Assembly (NCBI RefSeq): GCF_946998835.1
Contig: NZ_CAMQAZ010000009.1
Span: 22,312-86,311 of the forward strand
Direction: 5' to 3'
Origin: an uncultured Corynebacterium sp.
GTDB lineage: Bacteria > Actinomycetota > Actinomycetes > Mycobacteriales > Mycobacteriaceae
Length of the DNA stretch: 64,000 nt
Positions 1-7,349 of this stretch are shown here, piece after piece. Every line of letters starts with the position of its first letter. Position 1 is the first letter of the stretch. The notes under the pieces are model-generated. The model saw nothing but the letters and a program-made list of their open reading frames with translations. It was not told the origin of the DNA and ran no database searches. The position numbers and the translations under genes were made by a program.

Positions 1-779
1 GCACAGGTGGCGATGGTGCAAATACAGTCAATATCTCCACGATGTCCATGATTGTCATCGCCGCGTGCGGTGTACCAGTGCTCAAGCACGGTAACCGCGC
101 GGCTTCCTCGAAGTCGGGTGGCGCTGACATGCTGGAGGCTTTCGGTATTGATATTGAGGACGGTCTCGTTACCTCTCCGGAACACCCGGATTTCTATGTT
201 CGCTTCCTTTTCGCCGCCCGCTTCCATCCGGCGATGCGCTTTGCCGGGCCCGTGCGCAAGGAGTTAGCGGTGCCAACTGTCTTTAACCTGTTGGGCCCGC
301 TGACAAATCCGGCAAGACCGCAGGCGAGCTTGATTGGCTGTGCCTTTGAAGATCAGATGGAGACGATGGCCGACACCTTCGCCCGCCGTGGTCAGCGCGC
401 GCTGGTAGTTCGGGGTAGCGACGGTCTCGACGAGATTACCGTTACTGGTCCTACCAAGGTCTTCATCGTAGAAAATGGTGAAGTCACCGAGGACGTCATC
501 GATCCGCATGACTATGGGATGGAGTACTCCGAAATTGACTCTCTTCGAGGCGGCGATCCCGCTTATAACGCCGATGTCGCCCGCCGTATCTGGGCTGGCG
601 AGCTCGAAGGTCCGATTCGCGATGCAGTCATTCTCAACTCAGCGGCCGCAATTGCCATTTCGCGTGGTCTGGGTGGCCGTCCGCTGAAGGAAGTCATGGC
701 CGACTCGATCGACGAGGTCAAGGAAACGCTCCAGTCGGGGCTGTGTATGGAAATCCTTACCGCTGCAATCAAGGGTTAA
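1..779 (+). CDS. trpD: Anthranilate phosphoribosyltransferase, 5' end outside the window
   Basis: Transfers phosphoribosyl from PRPP to anthranilate, the second step of tryptophan synthesis. The reading frame is open from base 3 and already shows the PRPP-binding motif TGGDGANTVNIST before the first in-frame ATG at 42, so that ATG is internal and roughly the first 80-90 residues lie upstream. Further family motifs are KSGGADMLEAFGI, FHPAMRFAGPVRKEL, FNLLGPLTNPA and SDGLDEITVTGPT. No other trp genes are visible next to it, as for the stand-alone trpD at the matching mycobacterial locus. Its TAA stop shares the TTAA at 776-779 with the stop of the convergent gene. Confidence 0.95.
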   Translation, partial: TGGDGANTVNISTMSMIVIAACGVPVLKHGNRAASSKSGGADMLEAFGIDIEDGLVTSPEHPDFYVRFLFAARFHPAMRFAGPVRKELAVPTVFNLLGPLTNPARPQASLIGCAFEDQMETMADTFARRGQRALVVRGSDGLDEITVTGPTKVFIVENGEVTEDVIDPHDYGMEYSEIDSLRGGDPAYNADVARRIWAGELEGPIRDAVILNSAAAIAISRGLGGRPLKEVMADSIDEVKETLQSGLCMEILTAAIKG

Positions 780-2365
780 GGTTCACGTCGCGCTTGACGA
801 CGTGCTTGCTGCGCATCAATAGCCCACTGTAGGTATCTTCCTGCGCCCAGCCTGGGATAGGAAAATTCACCTCCGGTGGGCTTTATTCGTACCTCCGGGC
901 GTTGTAGCCATTTCCAGATAATACTGAGTTCATCAATCGATGCTCCTTTATATAAGGAGTCATCTGGAGTGACCGTCTGGGCGGAACTCTCCATGAGGTC
1001 GATGATGTAGTTCATATCCGAACCGCGCGGCGCGGTGGCGGCACCGGCCAATCTGCCGTAGCGAATTTCCGCTAAATGCCAGCCGCCATTGCCATCAGGG
1101 AATGCGGCCTGTAGAGATGGGATGGCTGCAAGCATGCTCAGGCGCTGCTGCTTGTCCAAGCTGATGATGAATTCCGCAGTGCGGTCACGCTGCAGTGCCG
1201 CGCGTTGGAAGCGGTGTGCTTCGGCAAGTGCTGATACTTCTGCAATCATGTCTGCGATTTCATCGGTGCCGGTGGTGGAGATCTGGGCGGTTGTTATCGC
1301 AAAGTCGTCGTTAAGCGCGGAAAACCTATCGCGGATGGCGGTGGCGGTGTCGCGTGTGCGGAAGGGGCCAAGGCTGCGAGCATCGGTGGCTGCCCGGCTG
1401 ATTTTGGCTGGCCGGCCGGGGTCAACGGGGACAATGTACCAGCCGCGGGTCGGTTCGGTGCGTTGCCGATTGTAGGGCGGGCGGAGCGCGGAGATTAGGC
1501 GAGCTTCGCGGATTTCGGCGGCAAAGCCGTGAGGGCACTCGATAATCTCGACGCGTTCGGCCAGGGAGACCATTTCGGTGATCTTGCGGCGAGAATCAGT
1601 GCCGTTGAAGTACTGCAGGAGCCTACGCCGTAAATCCAGCGCTGTACCTATATATAAGGGGTCGTCGTTTTTTGAGCGAAAAACGTAGACACCGGGAGAA
1701 TGTGGCGCGTTATCGACAAGATGACGCTTTGCGCGAATCTCAGGAGCGACGGTGGGGGAATAATGCACCAACTCGGTTGCCGTCTGTACCTCGTCGCCGG
1801 CCAGCTTCTCGATGAGGTAATGGAGAACATCGACGGTTGCGATGGCGTCGTCAAGTGCACGGTGCGTGGGGCGATTGGGCGAACCGACGTGTCGGGCGAG
1901 CTGTGAGAGTTTAAAACTGCCAACTTGTGAGCGGTTCAAGACTCGGCGGGCCAACGCGAGCGTGTCAACGACGCTCGGGCTTGGCCAATCTACACCCAAA
2001 TCCGCACAGGCCTGACGGAGAAATCCAATATCGAATTTGGCATTATGCGCGACCCACACGCTTCCCTCGGCGAATGTGAGGAATTGAGCGAGGACTGTGC
2101 CGAGTTGTGGGGCGGACTCGACATCGGCAGTCATGATGCCGGTGAGAGAGGTGATGTGGTCGGGGATTTCCATGCCGGGGTCGATAAAACTGGAAAAGGT
2201 ATCAATCGTCTCACCAGCGCGGGTTTTGACGGCCCCGATTTCAATGATGTGGTCGGTTTCTGCCTTCAGTCCGGTGGTTTCCAGGTCTACAACGACAAAA
2301 GTGGTGTGGAAAAGAGAATCATCGACGGCACCTTCGAGGGGGAAGTGCTGCTGTCCTGAATCCAC
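776..2365 (-). CDS. DEDD 3'-5' exonuclease fused to a GIY-YIG (UvrC-like) nuclease domain
   Basis: The N-terminal part is a DnaQ/epsilon-like exonuclease (VVVDLETTGL, then VAHNAKFDIGFL and a late HRALDDAIATVDVL, giving the acidic and His active-site set). It is followed by a GIY-YIG module (SPGVYVFRSKNDDPLYIGTALDLRRR) like the N-terminus of UvrC or Cho. A C-terminal region of about 220 residues has no motif I can name. This matches the actinobacterial family represented by M. tuberculosis Rv2191 and suggests DNA repair or nucleic-acid trimming. I chose GTG at 2365 because AGGA lies 8 nt upstream and the exonuclease domain begins about 20 residues later; the frame stays open to 2527, so a longer form is possible. 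529 aa with this start. Confidence 0.85.
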   Translation of the reverse strand: MDSGQQHFPLEGAVDDSLFHTTFVVVDLETTGLKAETDHIIEIGAVKTRAGETIDTFSSFIDPGMEIPDHITSLTGIMTADVESAPQLGTVLAQFLTFAEGSVWVAHNAKFDIGFLRQACADLGVDWPSPSVVDTLALARRVLNRSQVGSFKLSQLARHVGSPNRPTHRALDDAIATVDVLHYLIEKLAGDEVQTATELVHYSPTVAPEIRAKRHLVDNAPHSPGVYVFRSKNDDPLYIGTALDLRRRLLQYFNGTDSRRKITEMVSLAERVEIIECPHGFAAEIREARLISALRPPYNRQRTEPTRGWYIVPVDPGRPAKISRAATDARSLGPFRTRDTATAIRDRFSALNDDFAITTAQISTTGTDEIADMIAEVSALAEAHRFQRAALQRDRTAEFIISLDKQQRLSMLAAIPSLQAAFPDGNGGWHLAEIRYGRLAGAATAPRGSDMNYIIDLMESSAQTVTPDDSLYKGASIDELSIIWKWLQRPEVRIKPTGGEFSYPRLGAGRYLQWAIDAQQARRQARREP

Positions 2366-2589
2366 GTCAATAATCCTATTCTGAGCGCGCCCTATGGTGT
2401 TAACACTGGGAAAGTTGCGAAAATTGTGCCCGACAAACTCGCGATGTGACATAAAACACATTGGGAGCGTAATGGGGTAATTGCCTTGACCTCGGGTTGA
2501 ATGTGTAAAGTTTTCGCCTGACTTCAAAACGCCAGGTAGTTCTATGTTTATTAAACCGTTATCATTCCGTTGTGATGGAGCTGTCTAGT

Positions 2590-2638
2590 TGTAACAACTT
2601 GGTAACGGTTTGGTTCTATCAATGGTAACAATTCGGTT
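2590..2638 (+). promoter_or_regulatory. GTAAC direct repeats, candidate MtrA operator
   Basis: GTAACAAC (2591-2598), TTG, GTAACGGT (2602-2609) form two 8-bp direct repeats separated by 3 bp; a further GGTAACAATTCGGTT at 2624-2638 repeats the 15 bp at 2601-2615 with three mismatches. From memory, C. glutamicum MtrA binds a loosely conserved 19-bp motif of two 8-bp direct repeats 3 bp apart and controls NlpC-type hydrolase genes. The site lies about 300 bp before the NlpC gene and upstream of its riboswitch. Confidence 0.45.
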
Positions 2639-2744
2639 TTGGGGTGTTTTCTTGCCGAGCGGCTAGACAAAACTTGATGCCATTTCGTAACCTTATCGAG
2701 ACATTGAAACGGGGCCACACAGATGGTGCCGGTCATTGATAAGA

Positions 2745-2915
2745 AAACAAAGAGCCTTATCGATGATCTTGAAGATTTAAGTAGTGAGAGCTTCAAGAGA
2801 TTCGAGCCGGGGACCCACCTCGAATCATGGGGTGAATCCCAAAGGGGAAACCCAGAGGGTAGGAAGTCTTCCATTCTTCCGAACCCGTCAGCTAACCCGG
2901 CCGGCTAAACGGGAA
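2745..2915 (+). ncRNA. c-di-AMP riboswitch (ydaO/yuaA type)
   Basis: The hallmark blocks of this riboswitch occur in order: GAGCCGGGGACCCA at 2804-2817, TGGGGTGAATCC at 2828-2839, GGGGAAACCC near 2844, and CCGAACCCGTCAGCTAACC at 2879-2897. It sits immediately before the start of the NlpC/P60 gene at 2936. In actinobacteria this class commonly precedes cell-wall hydrolase and resuscitation-factor genes, and ligand binding usually lowers expression. The outer limits are approximate because the P1 stem is not resolved by eye. No strong terminator hairpin follows; CCCGT at 2884-2888 could pair with ACGGG at 2909-2913. Confidence 0.9.
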
Positions 2916-2935
2916 GATTTTGGAGTTTCAAAACA

Positions 2936-3514
2936 ATGGGCAAGCACCACCGCCGTTCTAACTTCGCACGCAACGCAATCGCTTTCGGCGCAACTGTCGC
3001 GGGCGTTACCGCGCTCACTGTTCCGACTGCTGACGCCAATCCGCTGAACGATGTCCAGAATGCGCTGAACAACATTGACACCCCGCAAGCTGCTGCTCTG
3101 CAGCAGGCTGTCAACCAATTCAACCAGTTCGCTAGCCAGGGCTCTCCGGGATTTGCGGCACCCGCTCCGGCTCCGTCCACTGGTGCACGTATCGTCTCCG
3201 CTGCTCGTTCCAAGATTGGTTCCCCGTACGCATGGGGCGCTACCGGTCCGAACTCCTTCGACTGCTCCGGTCTGACCTCGTGGGCATACAAGCAGGTTGG
3301 CAAGAACATCCCGCGTACCTCTCAGCAGCAGGCTTCCCAGGGCATGCGAGTTTCCAGCCCGGCACTGGGTGACATCGTCTCCTTCTACGCTGGCGCAACC
3401 CACGTTGGTATCTTCTCCGGTAACGGCAACGTGATTCACGCACCGCAGGCTGGTGACCGTGTCAAGGAAGCTCCGATGAACTACATGCCGGTTCACAACT
3501 TCGTCCGCTTCTAA
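2936..3514 (+). CDS. Secreted NlpC/P60 peptidoglycan endopeptidase, short form
   Basis: A 192-residue exported cell-wall hydrolase expected to cut D-iGlu-meso-DAP type peptide bonds in peptidoglycan. Residues 1-34 form a signal peptide (basic MGKHHRRSNF start, hydrophobic core, TADA cleavage region). A Pro/Ala linker at about 71-82 precedes the NlpC/P60 domain, with catalytic Cys110 in NSFDCSGL, His156 in THVGIF and His168 in VIHAP. The ATG at 2936 has GGAG about 10 nt upstream. It corresponds by position to one of the two NlpC genes next to pimB' in C. glutamicum (cg2401/cg2402 region). Expression is probably controlled by the c-di-AMP riboswitch and possibly by MtrA. Confidence 0.93.
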   Translation: MGKHHRRSNFARNAIAFGATVAGVTALTVPTADANPLNDVQNALNNIDTPQAAALQQAVNQFNQFASQGSPGFAAPAPAPSTGARIVSAARSKIGSPYAWGATGPNSFDCSGLTSWAYKQVGKNIPRTSQQQASQGMRVSSPALGDIVSFYAGATHVGIFSGNGNVIHAPQAGDRVKEAPMNYMPVHNFVRF

Positions 3515-3537
3515 TTAATAAAGCTGGATGAAGTTTC

Positions 3538-3557
3538 GCAGGGGTTAGTGCCCCTGC
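3538..3557 (+). terminator. Hairpin after the first NlpC gene
   Basis: GCAGGGG, a 6-nt loop TTAGTG, and CCCCTGC form a perfect 7-bp stem 23 bp after the stop codon. No U-tract follows, so termination efficiency is uncertain. Confidence 0.4.
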
Positions 3558-3808
3558 AGACCATGAACTCGGTTAAGAGTTAATAGGGCGAGCACCCGGG
3601 TGTCGACGCTACGCGCGTCGTGAAGCACCTAAGCGTGCTCGTCTTCCTTGCTTTGTGGGGAATGTCGGTGCGGGTAACCAGCCAGGACGCTCCTCTTTGA
3701 TGCCCTTGTGCGCTGGGCGTTTGTCGGCGTGTCGTTCCGGGGTAAGGCTGCTACAATTTGCTCGAATGCGTCAAGTGGTTTGACGTTTTTAATCTTCGGG
3801 GAAGAAAT

Positions 3809-4945
3809 TTGAATACAAAATTTGAAAAGGGTGCGGATTTGCCGAGTCTTGATGCCGGCGCAACCCGTCGTGAATTCTTTCGGTCTCGCGCATCTCGCCG
3901 TCTTCACAAGTCTGGCCGTGGTGTAGTCGGGCTGACAGTGGTGACCGGTGTGGCTTTTGGCTCCGTTGGGCTGGCTCCGATTGCCTCCGCGCAGGACGCT
4001 CAGGCAGCTCCGGATTTGGCAACCGCTGAAGGCATCATTGCCGAGTTGGAAAAGATTTCCCGAGACACCGAAGCGGTATCTGAGGAAGTCACGAAGCTGG
4101 ATACCCAGGTTCAGGCCAAGGAAGACGAACTCCACCGCGCCGAAACCGAATTGCAGGCCTCCGAAGATCAGGTTGCTCGAGCTCAAGACGACCTTAATGC
4201 GCTGTCTGGTGAGATTTCGTACTTTGCCAAGAAGCGCATGCGCGGCGAGATTGTCGACCCATTGTCCGCCGCGCTCGGTTCTACTAGTGCGCAGGATGCC
4301 ATTGACCGTGCCGGATACATCAACAAGATGTTCCGCGATAACGACGAAATCGTTAGCCGCGCAGTCCAGGCTCGCAAGGATGCGGAGGACGGCAAGGCGA
4401 ATGCAGTGCGTCTGCAGGATGACATCCACAAGCAGCTCGATGATCTGTCCAAACGCCGCGATGAGCTGAATAAGCGCAGCGCTGAATTCGATGAGCGTGC
4501 AGAGCGCGTTAAGTCCATGGTTGACTCGCTGAACGCCCAACAGCGCGAAATTTGGACATCGAAGAACAATCCAGTCACCGAGGGATTGGATAACCTGCTT
4601 GGTTCGTCCGCTGCTGTTGATGCCGCGATGTCTAAACTGGGTGCCCCGTACTCGTGGGGAGCTGCTGGTCCGTCTGCCTTTGACTGCTCTGGCCTGATGT
4701 ACTGGGCCTACCAGCAGGTTGGCAAGTCCATTCCCCGTACCTCGCAGGCCCAGCTTGCCGGTGGCACCCCGGTTAGCCGTGACCAGCTGCAGCCGGGCGA
4801 CATTATTGGTTACTACCCGGGCATCACCCATGTGGGCATGTACATCGGCAATGGCCAGATTGTCCACGCTTCCGACTACGGCATTCCAGTCCAGGTCGTT
4901 TCTATCGATCAGGGTGGCCCCTACCAGGGTGCAGTTCGCTTCTAA
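3809..4945 (+). CDS. RipA-like secreted NlpC/P60 hydrolase with coiled-coil domain
   Basis: A 378-residue (from TTG 3809) cell-wall endopeptidase, probably for daughter-cell separation. The N-terminus has a basic stretch, a hydrophobic export segment and a likely cleavage site in ASAQDA. A long Glu/Lys-rich coiled coil follows, as in RipA-type proteins where it keeps the enzyme in check. The C-terminal NlpC/P60 domain has Cys293 in AFDCSGL and a His near residue 340 in ITHVGMYIG. TTG 3809 has GGGGAAG just upstream; TTG 3839 (AAGGG before it) is another good candidate, while ATG 3758 has no ribosome-binding site. It corresponds to the second NlpC gene beside pimB' in C. glutamicum and to DIP1281-type proteins of C. 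diphtheriae. Confidence 0.9.
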   Translation: MNTKFEKGADLPSLDAGATRREFFRSRASRRLHKSGRGVVGLTVVTGVAFGSVGLAPIASAQDAQAAPDLATAEGIIAELEKISRDTEAVSEEVTKLDTQVQAKEDELHRAETELQASEDQVARAQDDLNALSGEISYFAKKRMRGEIVDPLSAALGSTSAQDAIDRAGYINKMFRDNDEIVSRAVQARKDAEDGKANAVRLQDDIHKQLDDLSKRRDELNKRSAEFDERAERVKSMVDSLNAQQREIWTSKNNPVTEGLDNLLGSSAAVDAAMSKLGAPYSWGAAGPSAFDCSGLMYWAYQQVGKSIPRTSQAQLAGGTPVSRDQLQPGDIIGYYPGITHVGMYIGNGQIVHASDYGIPVQVVSIDQGGPYQGAVRF

Positions 4946-4962
4946 CTAGGGCGAGATATACG

Positions 4963-5020
4963 GCGGCGGGCATCGGTGGAGGTCTATAGGGCTTCCGCGA
5001 TGCCCGCCGCTTAATCATTT
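4963..5020 (+). terminator. Intrinsic terminator after the RipA-like gene
   Basis: A perfect 13-bp GC-rich inverted repeat (GCGGCGGGCATCG at 4963-4975, CGATGCCCGCCGC at 4998-5010) is followed by TTAATCATTTT. It lies between the hydrolase gene and the promoter of pimB'. Confidence 0.75.
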
Positions 5021-5055
5021 TGGTCCTGCCTTCGCATCTTTTTCATCAAGGTAGA

Positions 5056-5061
5056 TAAACT
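5056..5061 (+). promoter_or_regulatory. -10 box of pimB' (leaderless)
   Basis: TAAACT ends 7 nt before the ATG at 5069 and there is no Shine-Dalgarno sequence, so transcription probably begins at or next to the start codon. Confidence 0.5.
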
Positions 5062-5068
5062 CGTCTCC

Positions 5069-6223
5069 ATGTCTGCGCGCGTACTGCTCATCACGAATGA
5101 CTTTCCACCTCGCGACGGTGGAATTGAGTCCTACCTACGAGATTTCTGTGCACGTTTGGATTCAGAAAACCTCGTGGTCCTCGCGTCTTCGCGCGCTGCC
5201 GAAGATAAGCTCCGCGCCTACGACGAATCGCTACCGTACCGCGTCTACCGAATGCGAGACTCGGTATTGTTGCCGCTGCCACATGTCGCCCGCCGCGCCG
5301 CTCAGATTATCCGCACCGAACGCATCGACACCGTGTGGTTTGGTGCCGCCGCCCCACTGGGTTTGCTTGCCGACGCGTGCCGCCGCGCAGGTGCAACCCG
5401 CATTGTCGCTACCACTCACGGCCATGAAGTGGGCTGGTCGATGCTGCCAGTGGCTCGACAGGTGCTGGGGCGCATTGGCAAGAGCTCCGATGTTGTTACC
5501 TATATTTCCCGCTACACTCGCAGTCGATTCGCAGCAGCTTTTGGCCCTCGTGCAGCGTTTGAGCGCCTACCTTCCGGCGTTGATATCGAAAGGTTCTCCC
5601 CGAATCCCGAGGCTGGACAGGAGATTCGGCAACGTCACGGAATTGGCGAGTCGCAGCCGCTTATTGTCTGTATTTCCAGGTTGGTGCGCCGAAAAGGGCA
5701 GGATATGCTCATCCGCATTATGCCTGAGGTACTTCGGCAGCACCCAGACGCTCAATTGCTGATTGTGGGCGTTGGTCCGCTGAAGCGGGAGCTGGAAACG
5801 CTGGCAGAAAAGCTCGGAGTCTCCGAGCAAGTTATCTTCGCCGGGAAGGTATCCTTTGAGGACCTTCCTGCCTACTACAACGCCGCCACAGTGTTCGCCA
5901 TGCCCGCTCGTACCCGTGGCCGAGGGCTCGACGTGGAAGGGCTCGGCATCGTCTACTTGGAAGCTCAAGCCTGCGGAGTCCCAGTAGTAGCGGGCAATTC
6001 AGGCGGTGCGCCGGAAACTGTCATAGACGGAGAAACCGGCATCGTTGTCGACGGTGGCTCCCGGAGTAGCATCACTGCTGGTCTGCTTGAGATTCTGGAC
6101 AACCCGCAACGCGCGGCTGCCATGGGGTGCCGCGGTCGTGAACATGTGGTGGAGTCGTGGACCTGGGAAGTCATGGCTGCACGCGCCCGTCGAATTCTCC
6201 GAACCTGCGGAAGCCCTTTATAA
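5069..6223 (+). CDS. pimB: Phosphatidylinositol monomannoside mannosyltransferase PimB'
   Basis: GT-B glycosyltransferase of family GT4 that adds the second mannose from GDP-mannose to acyl-PIM1, giving Ac1PIM2 for PIM, lipomannan and related lipoglycans at the inner membrane. The N-terminus has the ITNDFPPRDGGIESYL signature. The C-terminal nucleotide-sugar domain shows RLVRRKGQDMLI and the EGLGIVYLEAQACGVPVVAGNSGG donor-site block with the E-x7-E pattern. Length (384 aa) and position beside two NlpC genes and glk match C. glutamicum cg2400 and M. tuberculosis Rv2188c. Start ATG 5069 fits a leaderless promoter. Confidence 0.93.
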   Translation: MSARVLLITNDFPPRDGGIESYLRDFCARLDSENLVVLASSRAAEDKLRAYDESLPYRVYRMRDSVLLPLPHVARRAAQIIRTERIDTVWFGAAAPLGLLADACRRAGATRIVATTHGHEVGWSMLPVARQVLGRIGKSSDVVTYISRYTRSRFAAAFGPRAAFERLPSGVDIERFSPNPEAGQEIRQRHGIGESQPLIVCISRLVRRKGQDMLIRIMPEVLRQHPDAQLLIVGVGPLKRELETLAEKLGVSEQVIFAGKVSFEDLPAYYNAATVFAMPARTRGRGLDVEGLGIVYLEAQACGVPVVAGNSGGAPETVIDGETGIVVDGGSRSSITAGLLEILDNPQRAAAMGCRGREHVVESWTWEVMAARARRILRTCGSPL

Positions 6224-6224
6224 T
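6219..6224 (+). promoter_or_regulatory. -10 box of glk overlapping the pimB' stop (leaderless)
   Basis: A perfect TATAAT contains the pimB' stop codon TAA (6221-6223) and ends 8 nt before the glk ATG at 6233. No ribosome-binding site is present. Confidence 0.6.
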
Positions 6225-6232
6225 TAGCTGTT

Positions 6233-7246
6233 ATGGCCATCGACATTCCGATTCATTCGAGCTCAGACGAGTCCACGACCGCTGACAGCCCGGCAATCGG
6301 TTTCGATATTGGTGGAACAAACCTGCGCGCTGCAGTGGTCAGCGCTGATGGGCAGGTGCTGTACCGGGTCCAAACCAGCTCCGATGGCAGTGTGGATGCC
6401 ATCGAACGAGGCATTGTTCAGACTTCCGAGCGCTTAGTTGAGCGCTTCCCAGATGTCAGTGCCATCGGTTTAGCTGTGGCTGGTTTCTTGGATTCGGACC
6501 GTCAAACGGTTCGCTTTGCTCCGCATTTGCCCTGGCGTGATGCGAACGTCGTCAAGCGTTTGTCCTTGCTTCTTCCGTGTCCGCTGCAGCTTGAGCACGA
6601 TGCCAACTCGGCGGCGTGGGGCGAGTATCGCTTTGGTGCAGCGCGCGGCGCGGACAACTGGGTGTTGTTTGCGCTCGGCACGGGCATTGGTGGTGCGATG
6701 ATGCAGAGTGGTGAGATTTACCGCGGTGCGTACGGCACGGCACCGGAGCTCGGCCACCTCACCGTAGTGCCGGATGGTCGCCCGTGCTCCTGCGGTAAGC
6801 GCGGTTGCTTAGAGCGTTACTGCTCAGGTACGGCGCTGGTCACCACCGCGCAGGAGCTCGTCGAATCCGGTCGCTACTACTCGCGGCTTACCGACGGTCT
6901 CGTGGCCGGCTCAGTAACTGGCACCGATGTCGTCTCGGCTGCTCGGCAGGGGGATGGTTTGGCTCTGGCGGCGATTGATGACTTTGCTACCTGGCTCGGC
7001 CGCGGCCTGTCGATGGTGGGAGATGTCTTTGATCCGGAGTTGATTGTCATCGGTGGAGGTGTCGCCTCGGCTTCCGATTTGTATTTGGACAAGGCGAAGG
7101 CCGAGTTTGCGCGCAATCTCACTGGTGCTGGGTATCGTCCGGTGGCGGATGTGCGAATTGCTGAGCTGGGCGCTGATGCCGGGATGATTGGTGTCGCGGA
7201 TATTGCACGCAGCGTCGTGGCTGCCGAGGGCACGGCATCGTCGTAA
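6233..7246 (+). CDS. glk: ROK-family glucokinase
   Basis: ATP-dependent phosphorylation of intracellular glucose to glucose 6-phosphate. The N-terminal phosphate-binding motif is GFDIGGTNLRAAVV, the sugar site includes EHDANSAAWGEYRFG, and the ROK zinc motif is CSCGKRGCLERYCSG. Length is 337 aa, normal for actinobacterial Glk; position matches C. glutamicum cg2399. The gene starts 9 bp after pimB' but has its own -10 box, so it can be transcribed both from pimB' readthrough and as a leaderless mRNA. Confidence 0.93.
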   Translation: MAIDIPIHSSSDESTTADSPAIGFDIGGTNLRAAVVSADGQVLYRVQTSSDGSVDAIERGIVQTSERLVERFPDVSAIGLAVAGFLDSDRQTVRFAPHLPWRDANVVKRLSLLLPCPLQLEHDANSAAWGEYRFGAARGADNWVLFALGTGIGGAMMQSGEIYRGAYGTAPELGHLTVVPDGRPCSCGKRGCLERYCSGTALVTTAQELVESGRYYSRLTDGLVAGSVTGTDVVSAARQGDGLALAAIDDFATWLGRGLSMVGDVFDPELIVIGGGVASASDLYLDKAKAEFARNLTGAGYRPVADVRIAELGADAGMIGVADIARSVVAAEGTASS

Positions 7247-7320
7247 AGCGGCATGTGGGGGCTGGAAGGGGATTCCGCCCGCGAAAAGGTGGGGGAATAG
7301 CTGTGGGATTGAATCCCTTT

Positions 7321-7341
7321 ACAGGTGTGAACCTGTATAGT
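7321..7341 (+). promoter_or_regulatory. plsC promoter with overlapping palindrome
   Basis: TATAGT (7336-7341) ends 8 nt before the GTG start at 7350, fitting leaderless transcription. ACAGGT-GTGA-ACCTGT (7321-7336) is a perfect inverted repeat that covers the spacer and touches the -10 box, a plausible operator. Confidence 0.5.
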
Positions 7342-7349
7342 TTTAAACT

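Noticed and set aside
2551..2908. Open frames on both strands (107 aa minus, 61 aa plus) between the nuclease and NlpC genes
   Set aside because: They overlie the c-di-AMP riboswitch, whose conserved blocks explain the sequence; neither has a convincing ribosome-binding site or protein-like pattern.
3622..3642. AGCAC/GTGCT hairpin upstream of the RipA-like gene as a second riboswitch or terminator
   Set aside because: Only 5 bp of stem with no conserved riboswitch blocks and no U-tract.
3629..4867. 412-codon minus-strand frame opposite the RipA-like gene
   Set aside because: Antisense shadow: the plus strand encodes clear NlpC/P60 motifs and the antisense product matches no family.
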